A DNA stretch of 64,000 bases from Paraburkholderia phenoliruptrix. GTDB lineage: Bacteria > Pseudomonadota > Gammaproteobacteria > Burkholderiales > Burkholderiaceae. Made by a program: the position numbers and the translations under genes. The notes under the pieces are model-generated. The model was not told the origin of the DNA. It saw only the letters and a program-made list of their open reading frames with translations, and did no database searches. The stretch is taken from assembly GCF_019511605.1 (NCBI RefSeq), contig NZ_JAEUAV010000007.1:124001-188000 (forward strand), read 5' to 3'. Below, in pieces: positions 1-9,272 of the stretch (the stretch's first letter is position 1; each line of letters starts with the position of its first letter).

Positions 1-115
1 GGCAGCGCGTATCGTGCAGGACGCGGGATATGCGGAAGTCCACGTTCTGGAAGGCGGCGTAGACGCCTGGCAGAAAGCCGGCATGCCGGTTGTGAAACAA
101 GGAGTAGCCAAGTGA
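1..115 (+). CDS. Rhodanese-like domain protein, C-terminal end (5' part outside window)
   Basis: The reading frame is open from base 2 and stops at 113-115, giving 37 residues that end in VVKQGVAK. The stretch VHVLEGGVDAWQKAGMPV is the typical last strand and helix of a rhodanese (sulfurtransferase) domain, where a Gly-Gly is followed by a Trp-containing helix. The catalytic cysteine loop would lie upstream and is not visible. The stop codon overlaps the GTG start of grxC, so the two genes are translationally coupled. A rhodanese-grxC-secB order is common in Burkholderiaceae. The substrate is unknown. Confidence 0.8.
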   Translation, partial: AARIVQDAGYAEVHVLEGGVDAWQKAGMPVVKQGVAK

Positions 116-372
116 ACAAAGTGATCATGTACAGCACGCAGGTGTGCCCGTATTGCCAGATGGCCGAACGTCTTTTAAAGTCGCGCGGCGTCGAGAATAT
201 CGAAAAAGTACTGATCGACAAGGACCCGGCCCGTCGTGAGGAAATGATGACCAGGACCGGTCGTCGCACGGTGCCGCAGGTGTTCATCGGCGAGAAGCAT
301 GTTGGCGGTTATGACGATCTGTCCGCGCTCGACCGCGCGGGCGGTCTGACGCCTCTGCTCGAAACCGCCTGA
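112..372 (+). CDS. grxC: Glutaredoxin 3 (GrxC)
   Basis: An 86-residue single-domain glutaredoxin that reduces disulfides and mixed glutathione disulfides in the cytoplasm. The dithiol active site CPYC is at residues 12-15. The cis-proline motif TVP is at 53-55 and the glutathione-binding GGYDD at 65-69. Length and motif spacing match GrxC. The start is GTG, overlapping the end of the rhodanese gene; the next in-frame ATG would remove the first beta strand. It is followed after about 150 bp by secB, its usual neighbour. Confidence 0.95.
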   Translation: MNKVIMYSTQVCPYCQMAERLLKSRGVENIEKVLIDKDPARREEMMTRTGRRTVPQVFIGEKHVGGYDDLSALDRAGGLTPLLETA

Positions 373-525
373 ACGCACGCGCCTTTGCGCGCGTGTACGG
401 GCGGGTGAAACACAAGCCGGCGCAACGCCGCTCTTCAACAGGGCGGGCGGCGCGCCGCAACGATCCGGCGGCCACGGTAACGCGTGGGCTGCCGCTACGC
501 ACATCTATCAGGGAACCACACAATC

Positions 526-996
526 ATGTCCGACGAGAATAACCAGCCGTTCTTCAACATCCAGCGCATCTACTTAAAGGACATGTCGCTCGAGCAGCCC
601 AATTCGCCGGCAATTTTCCTCGAGCAGGACATGCCGTCGGTCGAAGTGGAAGTCGACGTGAAGGCAGAGCGCCTCGCAGAAAGCGTGTTCGAGATCCTCG
701 TGACCGGCACGGTGACGGCCAAGGTGTCGGACAAGGTTGCGTTCCTGATCGAAGCAAAACAGGCCGGCATTTTTGACATTCGTAACATTCCTGCTGAGCA
801 GATAGATCCGCTCGTCGGCATTGCGTGCCCGACCATCCTGTTTCCGTACCTGCGCTCGAATATCGCAGACGCCATCACGCGCGCCGGCTTCCCGCCGATC
901 CACCTCGCCGAGATCAACTTCCAGGCGCTCTACGAGCAACGCCTCGCGCAGATGAGCGGCCAGGACGGCGCGGCGCAAAACGGTGTCACGCATTAA
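526..996 (+). CDS. secB: Protein-export chaperone SecB
   Basis: A 156-residue cytosolic chaperone that keeps Sec-dependent precursors unfolded and delivers them to SecA. The sequence has the family pattern throughout: an N-terminal [17 protein letters not shown] strand, a central [11 protein letters not shown] region and the [20 protein letters not shown] signature near residue 110. An upstream in-frame start exists at 484, but the ATG at 526 gives the normal N-terminus (MSDENNQP) and family length. It is probably cotranscribed with grxC and gpsA. Confidence 0.97.
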   Translation: MSDENNQPFFNIQRIYLKDMSLEQPNSPAIFLEQDMPSVEVEVDVKAERLAESVFEILVTGTVTAKVSDKVAFLIEAKQAGIFDIRNIPAEQIDPLVGIACPTILFPYLRSNIADAITRAGFPPIHLAEINFQALYEQRLAQMSGQDGAAQNGVTH

Positions 997-1017
997 GTGT
1001 CCCAGGCAGTGCCGGCT

Positions 1018-2016
1018 ATGAAGGTTGCTGTTCTCGGAGCCGGCGCATGGGGCACGGCCCTCGCCGGCCATCTGGCCGTTCGGCATGACACGGTGTTGTG
1101 GGCTCGTGAGCCCGCGCTGGTTGCCGAGCTGTCCGCTTCGCACGAAAACGCCCGCTACCTGGCGGGCGTTGCTTTGCCGGCCACGCTTCGCTATGAAGCG
1201 GACCTGGGCGCGGCGCTAGACCACGCGCTCGCCGACGATGCGTTGTGCGTCGTCGCTACGCCGGTGGCCGGACTGCGCAGTCTCATCCAGTCCATGCGCG
1301 CCGCCGGCAAAGTGCCGGCGCATGTCGTGTGGCTTTGCAAAGGCTTCGAAGCGGACTCGCAGCTATTGCCGCATCAGGTGGTCGCGGCGGAACTGCCGCA
1401 GCACGGCAGCAATGGCGTGCTGTCGGGGCCGAGTTTTGCGCGCGAAGTGGGGCAGGGCTTGCCGGTTGCGTTGACTATCGCCAGTGCTTCGGCAGCCTGC
1501 CGCGAGCGCACGGTGGCCGCATTCCATCACGGCGCGATGCGCATCTACACAGGCGACGACGTGATCGGCGTGGAAGTGGGCGGCGCGGTAAAGAACGTGC
1601 TGGCCATTGCCACGGGTATTGCGGACGGCCTCGGTCTCGGGCTGAACGCCCGCGCCGCGTTGATTACGCGTGGCCTCGCTGAAATGTCGCGCCTTGGCGT
1701 AACGTTGGGCGGACGCGCGGAGACGTTCACGGGTTTGACCGGGCTCGGCGACCTGATTCTGACCGCGACGGGCGACCTGTCGCGCAATCGCACGGTTGGC
1801 TTGCAGCTTGCCGCAGGCCGTTCGCTCGCCGATATTCTAGGTGGTCTGGGGCACGTGGCCGAGGGCGTGCGTTGCGCGCAGGCGGTGCTGGCTATTGCGC
1901 GCGCACATTCGATCGAAATGCCGATCACCCAGGCCGTGTGTGCCGTGCTGTTCGACGGCGTGGCGCCTCGCGACGCCGTCAGCGCCCTGCTGCGGCGCGA
2001 TTCCAAGGCTGAATGA
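1018..2016 (+). CDS. gpsA: NAD(P)-dependent glycerol-3-phosphate dehydrogenase
   Basis: GpsA makes sn-glycerol 3-phosphate from dihydroxyacetone phosphate for phospholipid synthesis. The 332-residue protein starts with the Rossmann motif GAGAWG at residues 7-12. It has a GPSFAREV loop and the catalytic region [14 protein letters not shown], whose lysine is the expected catalytic residue, followed by the TGLGDL substrate-binding segment. A GTG at 997, directly after the secB stop, would add seven residues. The ATG at 1018 is preferred because it places the glycine motif at the usual distance from the N-terminus. Confidence 0.95.
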   Translation: MKVAVLGAGAWGTALAGHLAVRHDTVLWAREPALVAELSASHENARYLAGVALPATLRYEADLGAALDHALADDALCVVATPVAGLRSLIQSMRAAGKVPAHVVWLCKGFEADSQLLPHQVVAAELPQHGSNGVLSGPSFAREVGQGLPVALTIASASAACRERTVAAFHHGAMRIYTGDDVIGVEVGGAVKNVLAIATGIADGLGLGLNARAALITRGLAEMSRLGVTLGGRAETFTGLTGLGDLILTATGDLSRNRTVGLQLAAGRSLADILGGLGHVAEGVRCAQAVLAIARAHSIEMPITQAVCAVLFDGVAPRDAVSALLRRDSKAE

Positions 2017-2049
2017 TCCGGCCGCACCTGCTGCTCGAGTTCTGCCAAT

Positions 2050-2082
2050 CAGCCGTTCAGCGCGTAAAACGCTGAACGGCTG
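2050..2082 (+). terminator. Hairpin downstream of gpsA, terminator-like
   Basis: A perfect 13-bp inverted repeat (CAGCCGTTCAGCG and its complement) with a 7-base loop lies 34 bp after gpsA. It is not followed by a T-tract, so it may act as an mRNA 3' stabiliser or a weak terminator rather than a canonical intrinsic terminator. It separates gpsA from the macrodomain gene. Confidence 0.5.
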
Positions 2083-2133
2083 CGTGCGCTCGCTGTCCAT
2101 TGCATATTGATGCTTCGGACCAGCGAGGTTCCC

Positions 2134-2682
2134 ATGCTCAGTATCGATCGTTGCACGCTGGAAGCACGCGTTGCCGACATCACGACGCTTGATGTGGATG
2201 CCATCGTCAACGCGGCCAATAGCTCGCTGCTGGGCGGCGGCGGCGTGGACGGCGCGATTCATCGCGCCGCCGGCAAAGAGTTGCTGCGCGAATGCGAAAC
2301 GCTCGGCGGTTGTGCGACCGGCGACGCCAAGCTTACGCGCGGCCACGGCTTACCCGCGCGCTATGTGATTCACGCGGTCGGTCCTGTGTGGCGAGGCGGT
2401 ACGCATGGCGAGCCGGATCTGCTGGCCTCGTGCTACCAGCGCTCGCTCGAAGTGGCGCGCGAGGCGAATTGCGCGAGCATTGCGTTCCCCGCCATTAGTT
2501 GCGGCATCTACCGCTTTCCTGCGGATCAGGCGGTTCGCATTGCGGTGGAAACGGTGCTTGAAAATCTGCCGCGCATGACGCAGCTCGAAAACGTGATCTT
2601 CGCCTGTTTCGACCATGCGATGTTCGAGCGCTACGCGGCTGAGTTGAAAGGCCGTCAGGCGCCGCCTTCGAAGCCGGTCTGA
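2134..2682 (+). CDS. Macrodomain protein, O-acetyl-ADP-ribose deacetylase (YmdB/MacroD-like)
   Basis: The 182-residue protein is a single macrodomain. The ADP-ribose-binding core is visible: [30 protein letters not shown], with Asn-Ala-Ala-Asn and the Gly-rich loop near residues 26-40, and a later [10 protein letters not shown] loop that binds the distal ribose. Family members hydrolyse O-acetyl-ADP-ribose or mono-ADP-ribose on proteins. An upstream ATG at 2107 would add nine residues; the ATG at 2134 fits family N-termini better. Its last 28 bases overlap the end of trmL on the other strand. Confidence 0.88.
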   Translation: MLSIDRCTLEARVADITTLDVDAIVNAANSSLLGGGGVDGAIHRAAGKELLRECETLGGCATGDAKLTRGHGLPARYVIHAVGPVWRGGTHGEPDLLASCYQRSLEVAREANCASIAFPAISCGIYRFPADQAVRIAVETVLENLPRMTQLENVIFACFDHAMFERYAAELKGRQAPPSKPV

Positions 2683-3125
2683 CGCCATGCTTCGAACACC
2701 ACGATGGCAACCGTGTTGGACAGATTGAGGCTTCGGTTGCCAGGACGCATGGGCAGGCGCACACGCTGCTCGCCTGTGAACTGGTCCAGCACCGCGTCGG
2801 GCAGGCCGCGCGTTTCCGCGCCGAAAACGAACCAGTCACCCGGCTTGAAGGCATGCTCGTGAAAGCGGCCGGAGCCGCGTGTGGTGAACGCAAACATGCG
2901 CGACGCATCCGGCGATTCCTTCGCGATAAACGCGGCCCAGTTGGCGTGCACATTCATTTGCGCATACTCGTGATAGTCGAGGCCCGCGCGGCGCAGCTTG
3001 GCGTCCTCGAGCGGAAAACCGAGCGGCTCGATCAGATGCAGGCGCGCACCCGTGTTGGCGCACAGGCGGATAACGTTGCCGGTATTCGGCGGAATTTCCG
3101 GTTCGACAAGAACGACATTGAACAT
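2655..3125 (-). CDS. trmL: tRNA (cytidine(34)-2'-O)-methyltransferase TrmL
   Basis: A 156-residue minimalist SPOUT methyltransferase that methylates the 2'-OH of the wobble base in tRNA-Leu isoacceptors. The N-terminus [18 protein letters not shown] and the [18 protein letters not shown] segment are diagnostic, as is the C-terminal knot region FGAETRGLP...[15 protein letters not shown]. It needs no separate RNA-binding domain, as in the E. coli protein. It runs convergent to the macrodomain gene with a 28-bp tail overlap. It lies 18 bp downstream of comF and is probably cotranscribed with it. Confidence 0.95.
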   Translation of the reverse strand: MFNVVLVEPEIPPNTGNVIRLCANTGARLHLIEPLGFPLEDAKLRRAGLDYHEYAQMNVHANWAAFIAKESPDASRMFAFTTRGSGRFHEHAFKPGDWFVFGAETRGLPDAVLDQFTGEQRVRLPMRPGNRSLNLSNTVAIVVFEAWRQTGFEGGA

Positions 3126-3143
3126 AAGGTGACCAGGTAAAGG

Positions 3144-3929
3144 CTAGTTTTTCGGTGTACGCAGCGCGACGAAGTTCGTGACCCGCCGCGCGCCGGCCGC
3201 CTTCAACGTACGAGCGAGCGCTTCGAGCGTGGCGCCGGTCGTCATGACGTCGTCGACAATGCCGACGTGCAGCCTCTCGACATTTCTCGTCAGCTGGAAC
3301 GCGCGCCCCACGTTCATTCGGCGCGCGTCCAGGTCGAGCCACGACTGCGGCGCCGTCTCGATTACCCGGCGCAGCAACGTTGCGTTGGCGGGCACGCGCA
3401 ACGCGCGCGCCAGCGGTCTGGCGATCTGCCATGCCTGGTTGTAGCCGCGCTCGATCAGGCGCTGTCTCGCGAGCGGCACCGGCGCGATCACGTCCGGACA
3501 GTCGGACGGATCTTGCCAGGCGTCTTGCGCAAGACGCGCGAGGCGCCGCGCGAACTCCCCCGCAAGCATGAGCTGCGCGCGAAACTTCAGGCCGACCGCG
3601 AGCGCGTCGAGCGGCGCACGGTAGTCGGCCAGCGCGAAGGTTGCGTCGAACGGCGGCATCTCGCTGCTGCAGTCTCCACAACGATAAGACGTTCGGCGTC
3701 CTCGAAACGTGACAGGCAGTGGAACCGCGCACACGCGGCAACGCAGGGCGCCGTCATTCCAATAGGATTCGTCGCAAAAGGCGCACAGTGGCCTATGCGA
3801 CAAATTGCCGCATAACGCGCAGGCGTTAGGCAGCAGCGCCTGCATCGCATGCGGCCACGCCAGCGCGAAGCCGTTGGCGAATCGTGCGAAGCGGCTTCGA
3901 AAAGACCAGGAAGAGTCTCGGAATGGCAT
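3144..3929 (-). CDS. comF: ComF family protein (phosphoribosyltransferase fold)
   Basis: A 261-residue homologue of ComF/GntX. The N-terminal part has paired cysteines (CALCG, CAFC, CRVC, CGDC), which look like a zinc-binding module. The C-terminal half is a type I phosphoribosyltransferase fold with the PRPP loop VGIVDDVMTTGATLEAL. In naturally competent bacteria ComF helps take up single-stranded DNA; elsewhere the role is not settled. The start at 3929 gives a normal N-terminal helix. An upstream in-frame start at 4022 would overlap the divergent bioC gene and is less likely. Confidence 0.85.
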   Translation of the reverse strand: MPFRDSSWSFRSRFARFANGFALAWPHAMQALLPNACALCGNLSHRPLCAFCDESYWNDGALRCRVCAVPLPVTFRGRRTSYRCGDCSSEMPPFDATFALADYRAPLDALAVGLKFRAQLMLAGEFARRLARLAQDAWQDPSDCPDVIAPVPLARQRLIERGYNQAWQIARPLARALRVPANATLLRRVIETAPQSWLDLDARRMNVGRAFQLTRNVERLHVGIVDDVMTTGATLEALARTLKAAGARRVTNFVALRTPKN

Positions 3930-4012
3930 GCGTTGACGGCGGCAAAGGCCTGTTGCGCTGAATCGGCGGAAGCGAACGAGTATACTTCGGGCTCTACGCC
4001 AGTACGACACCC

Positions 4013-4978
4013 ATGTCCCCAACGCCCCCTCAATCTGGCCGTCCGGCCTACGACTCCCGGCGCCTGCGGCAGATTTTCGACCGCCGTGCAGCGAATTTCG
4101 ACGACGTCGCGTTCCTGCCGCGCGAAATCGCGCAGCGCATGCGCGAGCGGCTCGAGTACATCAAGGTTGCGCCGGCGAGCGTGCTCGACGCCGGTTGCGG
4201 CGCAGGCGAAGACATACCTGCACTGCGCGAGCGTTTTCCAGAGGCGCCGGTATTCGGCACGGATCTGTCGCGCGGCATGCTCGAGCGCGCGCGTCATCAC
4301 GATTCCGGCGACACCAGCTGGCGGCGCTTCCTGCCCGCCACGCTCGGCAAAGCGCTGGGCGCGCGCGGTCCGCGCTTCGCACAAGCCGACTTTGCCGCGC
4401 TGCCTTTCGCACCCGGCGCGTTCGACTTCATCTGGTCCAATCTCGCGCTTCACTGGCATTCCCGGCCCGACCTCGTATTTCCGGAGTGGCAGCGCGTGCT
4501 GAAGGTAAACGGGCTGCTGATGTTCAGCACGCTCGGCCCGGACACGCTGAAGGAGTTGCGCGGCGCCTACGCGGAAGTCGAAGCGGCGCACGGCGTGAGC
4601 TCGCGCAAGCACGTGATCGACTTCGTCGACATGCATGATCTTGGCGACATGCTGGTTGAAAGCGGGTTTGAAATTCCGGTGATGGACCAGGAAACCATCA
4701 CAATCACCTATAAGTCGCCCGAGTCGCTGCTTGCGGACGTGCGCCGTTGGGGCGCGTATCCGTTCGAGCGCGAAGCTCTCGCGGGCACGGCGGCACGCCG
4801 GTTGCACGAGGCGTTGCTGGCGGCGCTCGAAGCGCGCCGCCGCCCCGACGGCACGATCGCGCTGACTTTCGAGGTGATCTACGGGCATGCATGGAAGGCC
4901 GTGCCGCGCACGACGGCGGAGGGGCATGGCATCGTGCGCATCGAGGACATTGGACGAGGGTCGTCGAGGAATCGCTGA
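4013..4978 (+). CDS. bioC: BioC-like SAM-dependent methyltransferase (malonyl-ACP O-methyltransferase)
   Basis: The 321-residue protein has the class I methyltransferase glycine motif VLDAGCGAGED at residues 57-67. It also has the BioC-type N-terminus with YDSRRLRQIFDRRAANFDD and the motif FIWSNLALHWHSRPD. BioC methylates malonyl-ACP so that it can enter fatty-acid elongation toward pimelate for biotin. No other bio gene is nearby, so function is inferred from family alone; an NDUFAF5-like methyltransferase role is possible. It is divergent from comF with about 80 bp between the starts. Confidence 0.75.
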   Translation: MSPTPPQSGRPAYDSRRLRQIFDRRAANFDDVAFLPREIAQRMRERLEYIKVAPASVLDAGCGAGEDIPALRERFPEAPVFGTDLSRGMLERARHHDSGDTSWRRFLPATLGKALGARGPRFAQADFAALPFAPGAFDFIWSNLALHWHSRPDLVFPEWQRVLKVNGLLMFSTLGPDTLKELRGAYAEVEAAHGVSSRKHVIDFVDMHDLGDMLVESGFEIPVMDQETITITYKSPESLLADVRRWGAYPFEREALAGTAARRLHEALLAALEARRRPDGTIALTFEVIYGHAWKAVPRTTAEGHGIVRIEDIGRGSSRNR

Positions 4979-5281
4979 AACGGTAAAGAGGGCAACTGTT
5001 ATGTCTGGAATTACCGTTTCCGGACACCTGCAAAAGGTGCGGCAAAACGGCGCGGAGGCTTGTCGGGCCTGGCTTGTGAGGCAGTCGGGGCTTGCTTGTG
5101 GATGCTATGGATCGCGCCTATAATGCGTCAGTTTGTCGCCCGGAGTTCCCACATTTGGGGCGGCAGGCCCGAGGCAAAGCGCCGCAAGACGAGTGGGTCA
5201 GGTACGGCTCAGGCGGCAGCAATACGAGGCTGCGTTCGGGCAATCGCAGGCGGCCTTTGGGGCGATCGGCGGGAGGCAGCG
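4979..5281. other. Non-coding stretch between bioC and the DUF2244 gene
   Basis: About 300 bp with no convincing gene. It holds the sigma-70-like promoter at 5096-5124 and a long G/C-rich leader before the DUF2244 start. Short open frames here lack ribosome-binding sites and family resemblance. Confidence 0.6.
5096..5124 (+). promoter_or_regulatory. Probable sigma-70 promoter for DUF2244 and the cox locus
   Basis: A TTGTGG -35-like hexamer (5096-5101) is followed after exactly 17 bp by a perfect TATAAT -10 hexamer (5119-5124). It points toward the DUF2244 gene and the cytochrome oxidase genes. The predicted leader is about 150 nt. Confidence 0.6.
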
Positions 5282-5755
5282 ATGGAAGCATCTGATCTGC
5301 TGGCGGATTCAGAACCGGTCCTCAAGGACTGGACGATGAAGCGCAACTGTTCCATGTCGCCGCGGCAGTTCATATGTTTCTACGTGTCGCTTGCGTTGTT
5401 CTCGTTGGCAATTGCTTTCATGCTGGTTCTGGTCGGCGCCTGGCTGGTGTTGCCGTTCACCGGAATCGAATTGCTGGCGGTGGGCGTCGCGTTCGCCATT
5501 TACGCGCGCCATGCTGTCGATTACGAACGCATCCGGCTGTTTCCCAACCGGCTCGTAGTCGAACAGGTGAGCGCGGAGCAGGTCACGCAGTTCGAGTTCA
5601 ATCCGCGCTGGGTGCGGATCGAGGCTGGCGCAACACCGCGCGATCAGATCAGGCTGGTTTCGCGCGGCGAGACGATCATGATCGGGCAGCACCTCGCGCA
5701 GCACCGGCGCGCGCAGTTCGCCGGCGAATTGCGCATGTGGCTCGCACGCTGCTAG
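5282..5755 (+). CDS. DUF2244 membrane protein
   Basis: A 157-residue protein with two adjacent hydrophobic segments (about residues 33-55 and 58-72). A soluble C-terminal beta-rich part contains the DUF2244-type motif RLFPNRLVVEQ. The family is repeatedly found next to cytochrome oxidase genes in proteobacteria, and here it directly precedes ctaC by about 107 bp. Its biochemical role is unknown; an assembly or membrane-associated role with the oxidase is an inference from position. The ATG at 5282 is preceded by GGGAGGCAGCG, a good ribosome-binding site. Confidence 0.8.
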   Translation: MEASDLLADSEPVLKDWTMKRNCSMSPRQFICFYVSLALFSLAIAFMLVLVGAWLVLPFTGIELLAVGVAFAIYARHAVDYERIRLFPNRLVVEQVSAEQVTQFEFNPRWVRIEAGATPRDQIRLVSRGETIMIGQHLAQHRRAQFAGELRMWLARC

Positions 5756-5862
5756 ACGCGCGCCGGCATGCACGGTTCACGTCAGCAGGTTAACGGGGTT
5801 GGCAGGTCAGCGGCGGGCCAGCGGGGTCGAGGGTTTGAATGGAAATTTTGGGTAAGGAAGCT

Positions 5863-7497
5863 ATGAAAACAATCAAGCGAGCGCTCATGGGCGTGCTGGC
5901 GATGAGCGGACTGCTTTTCGCCGGTGCCGCCCTGGCAGTGGGCGATGTTCCGGGCGGCCCCGCCGTCAACGAGATCAATCTCCAGCCGCCCGCGACGAAA
6001 ATCGCTGAGGAGCTCTACAGCCTCCACACGTTGATGCTGATCCTGTGCACGGTGATTTTCGTCGGCGTGTTCGCTGTGATGTTCTATTCGATCTTTGCTC
6101 ACCGCAAATCGAAAGGTCACAAGGCTTCGAATTTCCACGAAAGCACCACCGTCGAAATCATCTGGACGATCGTGCCGTTCATCATCGTCGTGTTGATGGC
6201 GCTGCCCGCCACCAAGACGGTCGTCGCAATGAAGGACACGACCAACGCCGACGTCACCATCAAGGTCACCGGCTACCAGTGGAAGTGGGGCTACGACTAC
6301 GTGAAGGGGCCGGGCGAGGGCATCAGCTTCCTCTCCACGCTGGCCACGCCGCGTGCCGAAACCGACGGCCGTCAGCCGATTTCCACTACGTATCTGCAGG
6401 AAGTCGACAATCCGCTCGTCGTGCCGGTCGGCAAGAAAATCCGCATCATCACCACTGCGAACGACGTGGTCCACTCCTGGTACGTGCCGGCCTTCGGCGT
6501 GAAGCAGGACGCGATTCCGGGCTTCGTGCGCGACACGTGGTTCAAGGCCGAAAAGGTGGGCACGTTCCGCGGCTTCTGTACCGAACTGTGCGGCAAGGAA
6601 CACGCGTTCATGCCGGTCGTGGTCGAAGTGCTTTCCACGGACGACTACGCGAAGTGGGTCGACGCGCAGAAGAAGAAAATGGCCGCGGGCCAGGACGATC
6701 CGAACAAGACCTATACGATGGCCGAGCTGATGGAGCGCGGGGGCAAGGTCTACGCGGCGAACTGCGCGGTCTGCCACCAGCCCACGGGTAAGGGCGCCGG
6801 CGCGTTTCCCGCACTGGACGGCAGCAAGGTCGCCAACGGTGCGATCGCCGAGCACGTCAGCATCGTGCTGAAGGGCAAGAATGCGATGCCTTCCTGGGCG
6901 CCTACGTTGAACGACGTCGAAATTGCTTCGGTCGTCACGTTCGAGCGCAATTCGTGGGGCAACCACACGGGCGATATTCTCCAGCCGAAGCAGGTCGCCG
7001 ACGCACGAAACGGCAAGCTGCCTGAAGGCGGCAACCATCTGGCAGACGCGGGTGCGGCGGCAAGCGGCGCCGAAGCTGCGTCGGGTGCGTCAGCGGGTGC
7101 GGCGGGTTCTGAAGCGGCGGGTGCGCAAGCGGCCGCGGCAGGCTCGGAGAGCGCGGGCGCAACGCAAGCGGCGCTGCCGGCAAGCGTCTACTTCGACACC
7201 GGCAAGAGCACGCTGCCGGCAGATGCGAAAGCGGCGGTCGAAGCGGCTGCGGCGTACGCGAAAGCGCATCCGGACGCGAAGTTCACGCTGTCGGGCTTCA
7301 CCGACGCCACCGGTTCCGCCGACACCAACGCGAAACTCGCGAAGAGCCGCGCGGAAGCCGTGCGCGACGCGTTGAAAGCAGCCGGCATCGCCGAAGACCA
7401 TATCATTTTGAAAAAGCCGGAAACGATCACGGGCGGCAGCGACGCAAAAGAAGCTCGCCGTGTGCAGATCAACGCGGCTGCCAGCCCGGCTGCCTGA
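5863..7497 (+). CDS. ctaC: Cytochrome c oxidase subunit II fused to cytochrome c and OmpA-like domains
   Basis: A 544-residue subunit of the aa3 oxidase. A signal peptide (1-26) is followed by two membrane helices (about 52-78 and 98-118). The periplasmic CuA domain has YQWKWGY at 138-144 and the copper ligands H204, C239, C243, H247 and M250. A class I cytochrome c domain follows, with CAVCH at 301-305 and a likely axial Met342. After an Ala/Gly/Ser linker (396-438) comes an OmpA-like domain (441-537). Its D481 and R496 sit at the spacing of the residues that bind diaminopimelate in OmpA. The ATG at 5863 has the ribosome-binding site AAGGAAG; an ATG at 5839 would place residues before the signal peptide. 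Confidence 0.96.
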   Translation: MKTIKRALMGVLAMSGLLFAGAALAVGDVPGGPAVNEINLQPPATKIAEELYSLHTLMLILCTVIFVGVFAVMFYSIFAHRKSKGHKASNFHESTTVEIIWTIVPFIIVVLMALPATKTVVAMKDTTNADVTIKVTGYQWKWGYDYVKGPGEGISFLSTLATPRAETDGRQPISTTYLQEVDNPLVVPVGKKIRIITTANDVVHSWYVPAFGVKQDAIPGFVRDTWFKAEKVGTFRGFCTELCGKEHAFMPVVVEVLSTDDYAKWVDAQKKKMAAGQDDPNKTYTMAELMERGGKVYAANCAVCHQPTGKGAGAFPALDGSKVANGAIAEHVSIVLKGKNAMPSWAPTLNDVEIASVVTFERNSWGNHTGDILQPKQVADARNGKLPEGGNHLADAGAAASGAEAASGASAGAAGSEAAGAQAAAAGSESAGATQAALPASVYFDTGKSTLPADAKAAVEAAAAYAKAHPDAKFTLSGFTDATGSADTNAKLAKSRAEAVRDALKAAGIAEDHIILKKPETITGGSDAKEARRVQINAAASPAA

Positions 7498-7540
7498 CGT
7501 GTCATGGTCAGCACCGCAGTATTCGCTTTAGGAGATTGTC

Positions 7541-9154
7541 ATGTCTAGCATCGGACACGATGTAGTCGCGGGCCACGAGCACGTGCACGGCGACCATGCC
7601 CACGAAACGCCGCATGGCTGGCGTCGTTGGCTGTTCGCAACCAATCACAAGGACATCGGTACGCTGTATCTGATCTTCTCGTTCACCATGTTCCTCTCCG
7701 GAGGCGTGATGGCGCTGATGATCCGTGCCGAACTGTTCGAGCCGGGGCTGCAGATCATGCGTCCCGAGTTCTTCAACCAGTTGACCACCATGCATGGCCT
7801 CATCATGGTGTTCGGCGCGATCATGCCGGCCTTCGTCGGCTTCGCGAACTGGATGGTGCCGCTGCAGATCGGCGCATCGGACATGGCATTTGCCCGTATG
7901 AACAACTTCAGCTTCTGGCTTCTGCCGGTGGCGGCTGTTCTGCTGGTCGGCTCGTTCTTCTCGCCGGGCGGCGCGACCGCCGCAGGCTGGACGTTGTACG
8001 CGCCGCTCTCCACGCAAATGGGCCCGGGCATGGACTTCGCGATTTTCGCAGTCCACCTGATGGGTGCCTCGTCGATCATGGGCGGGATCAACATCGTCGT
8101 GACGATCCTGAACATGCGCGCGCCGGGCCTCACGCTCATGAAGATGCCGATGTTCGTCTGGACGTGGCTGATCACCGCGTACCTGCTGATCGCCGTGATG
8201 CCGGTTCTGGCGGGCGCGATCACCATGGTGCTGTTCGATCGCCACTTCGGCACGTCGTTCTTCAACGCGGCGGGCGGCGGCGACCCGGTCATGTACCAGC
8301 ACATCTTCTGGTTCTTCGGGCACCCTGAGGTGTACATCATGATCTTGCCGGCGTTCGGAATCGTTTCGCAGGTGATTCCGGCGTTCTCGCGCAAGCCGCT
8401 TTTCGGCTATAGCTCGATGGTGTACGCAACGTCGTCGATCGCGATTCTGTCGTTCATGGTCTGGGCGCACCACATGTTCGCCACCGGCATGCCGGTCACG
8501 GGCCAACTGTTCTTCATGTACGCAACCATGCTGATCGCCGTGCCGACGGGCGTTAAGGTGTTCAACTGGGTCGCTACGATGTGGCGCGGTTCGCTCTCGT
8601 TCGAAACGCCGATGCTGTTCGCGGTGGGCTTCCTGATTGTGTTCACGTTCGGCGGCCTGTCGGGTCTGATGCTCGCCATGGCGCCGCTCGACATCCAGTA
8701 TCACGGTACTTACTTCGTGGTGGCGCACTTCCACTACGTGCTGGTGGCCGGGTCGCTGTTCGCACTGTTCGCCGGCTGGTATTACTGGGCGCCGAAGTGG
8801 ACCGGCTGGATGTACAACGAAACGCGCGGCAAGATCCACTTCTGGGCGTCGCTGTTCTTCTTCAACCTGGCGTTCCTGCCGATGCACTTCGTCGGTCTGG
8901 CAGGCATGCCGCGTCGCTATGCCGATTACCCGGCCCAGTTCACGGACTGGAACCAGGTGATCACGATCGGCGCGTTTGGCTTCGGTCTCGCGCAGGTTTA
9001 CTTCCTGTTCGCGGTCGCACTGCCCGCCTATCGCGGCGGTGGCGATCACGAAAAGGCTGGCGACAAGCCGTGGGATGGCGCAACGGGCCTCGAATGGACC
9101 GTCCCGAGCCCGGCTCCGTTCCACACGTTTGAAAACCCGCCGACCGTCGAGTAA
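7541..9154 (+). CDS. ctaD: Cytochrome c oxidase subunit I
   Basis: The 537-residue catalytic subunit, a heme-copper oxidase with about twelve membrane helices. It holds heme a and the heme a3-CuB site where oxygen is reduced. The CuB ligand motif HPEVY is at residues 261-265, giving the His-Tyr crosslink pair, and the paired ligands in WAHHMFATG follow. HFHYVLVAGS carries the heme ligands near residue 400. It follows ctaC by 43 bp with a strong AGGAG site, so the two subunits are cotranscribed. Confidence 0.98.
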   Translation: MSSIGHDVVAGHEHVHGDHAHETPHGWRRWLFATNHKDIGTLYLIFSFTMFLSGGVMALMIRAELFEPGLQIMRPEFFNQLTTMHGLIMVFGAIMPAFVGFANWMVPLQIGASDMAFARMNNFSFWLLPVAAVLLVGSFFSPGGATAAGWTLYAPLSTQMGPGMDFAIFAVHLMGASSIMGGINIVVTILNMRAPGLTLMKMPMFVWTWLITAYLLIAVMPVLAGAITMVLFDRHFGTSFFNAAGGGDPVMYQHIFWFFGHPEVYIMILPAFGIVSQVIPAFSRKPLFGYSSMVYATSSIAILSFMVWAHHMFATGMPVTGQLFFMYATMLIAVPTGVKVFNWVATMWRGSLSFETPMLFAVGFLIVFTFGGLSGLMLAMAPLDIQYHGTYFVVAHFHYVLVAGSLFALFAGWYYWAPKWTGWMYNETRGKIHFWASLFFFNLAFLPMHFVGLAGMPRRYADYPAQFTDWNQVITIGAFGFGLAQVYFLFAVALPAYRGGGDHEKAGDKPWDGATGLEWTVPSPAPFHTFENPPTVE

Positions 9155-9272
9155 TCGGCGTCGGCGAGGCGCCTGGTTGCGGAGCGGCGGTCGTGCCGCT
9201 CCGAGCCGGATAGCCGCGATGGCGGCAGCGGTAAGCGCAGCGATTATGCAGCAACGGCAACAGTAAACGCAG

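Noticed and set aside
5782..7038. Minus-strand open frame of about 420 codons opposite ctaC
   Set aside because: Same antisense shadow pattern; the translated sequence is low-information His/Arg/Asp/Val text with no motif.
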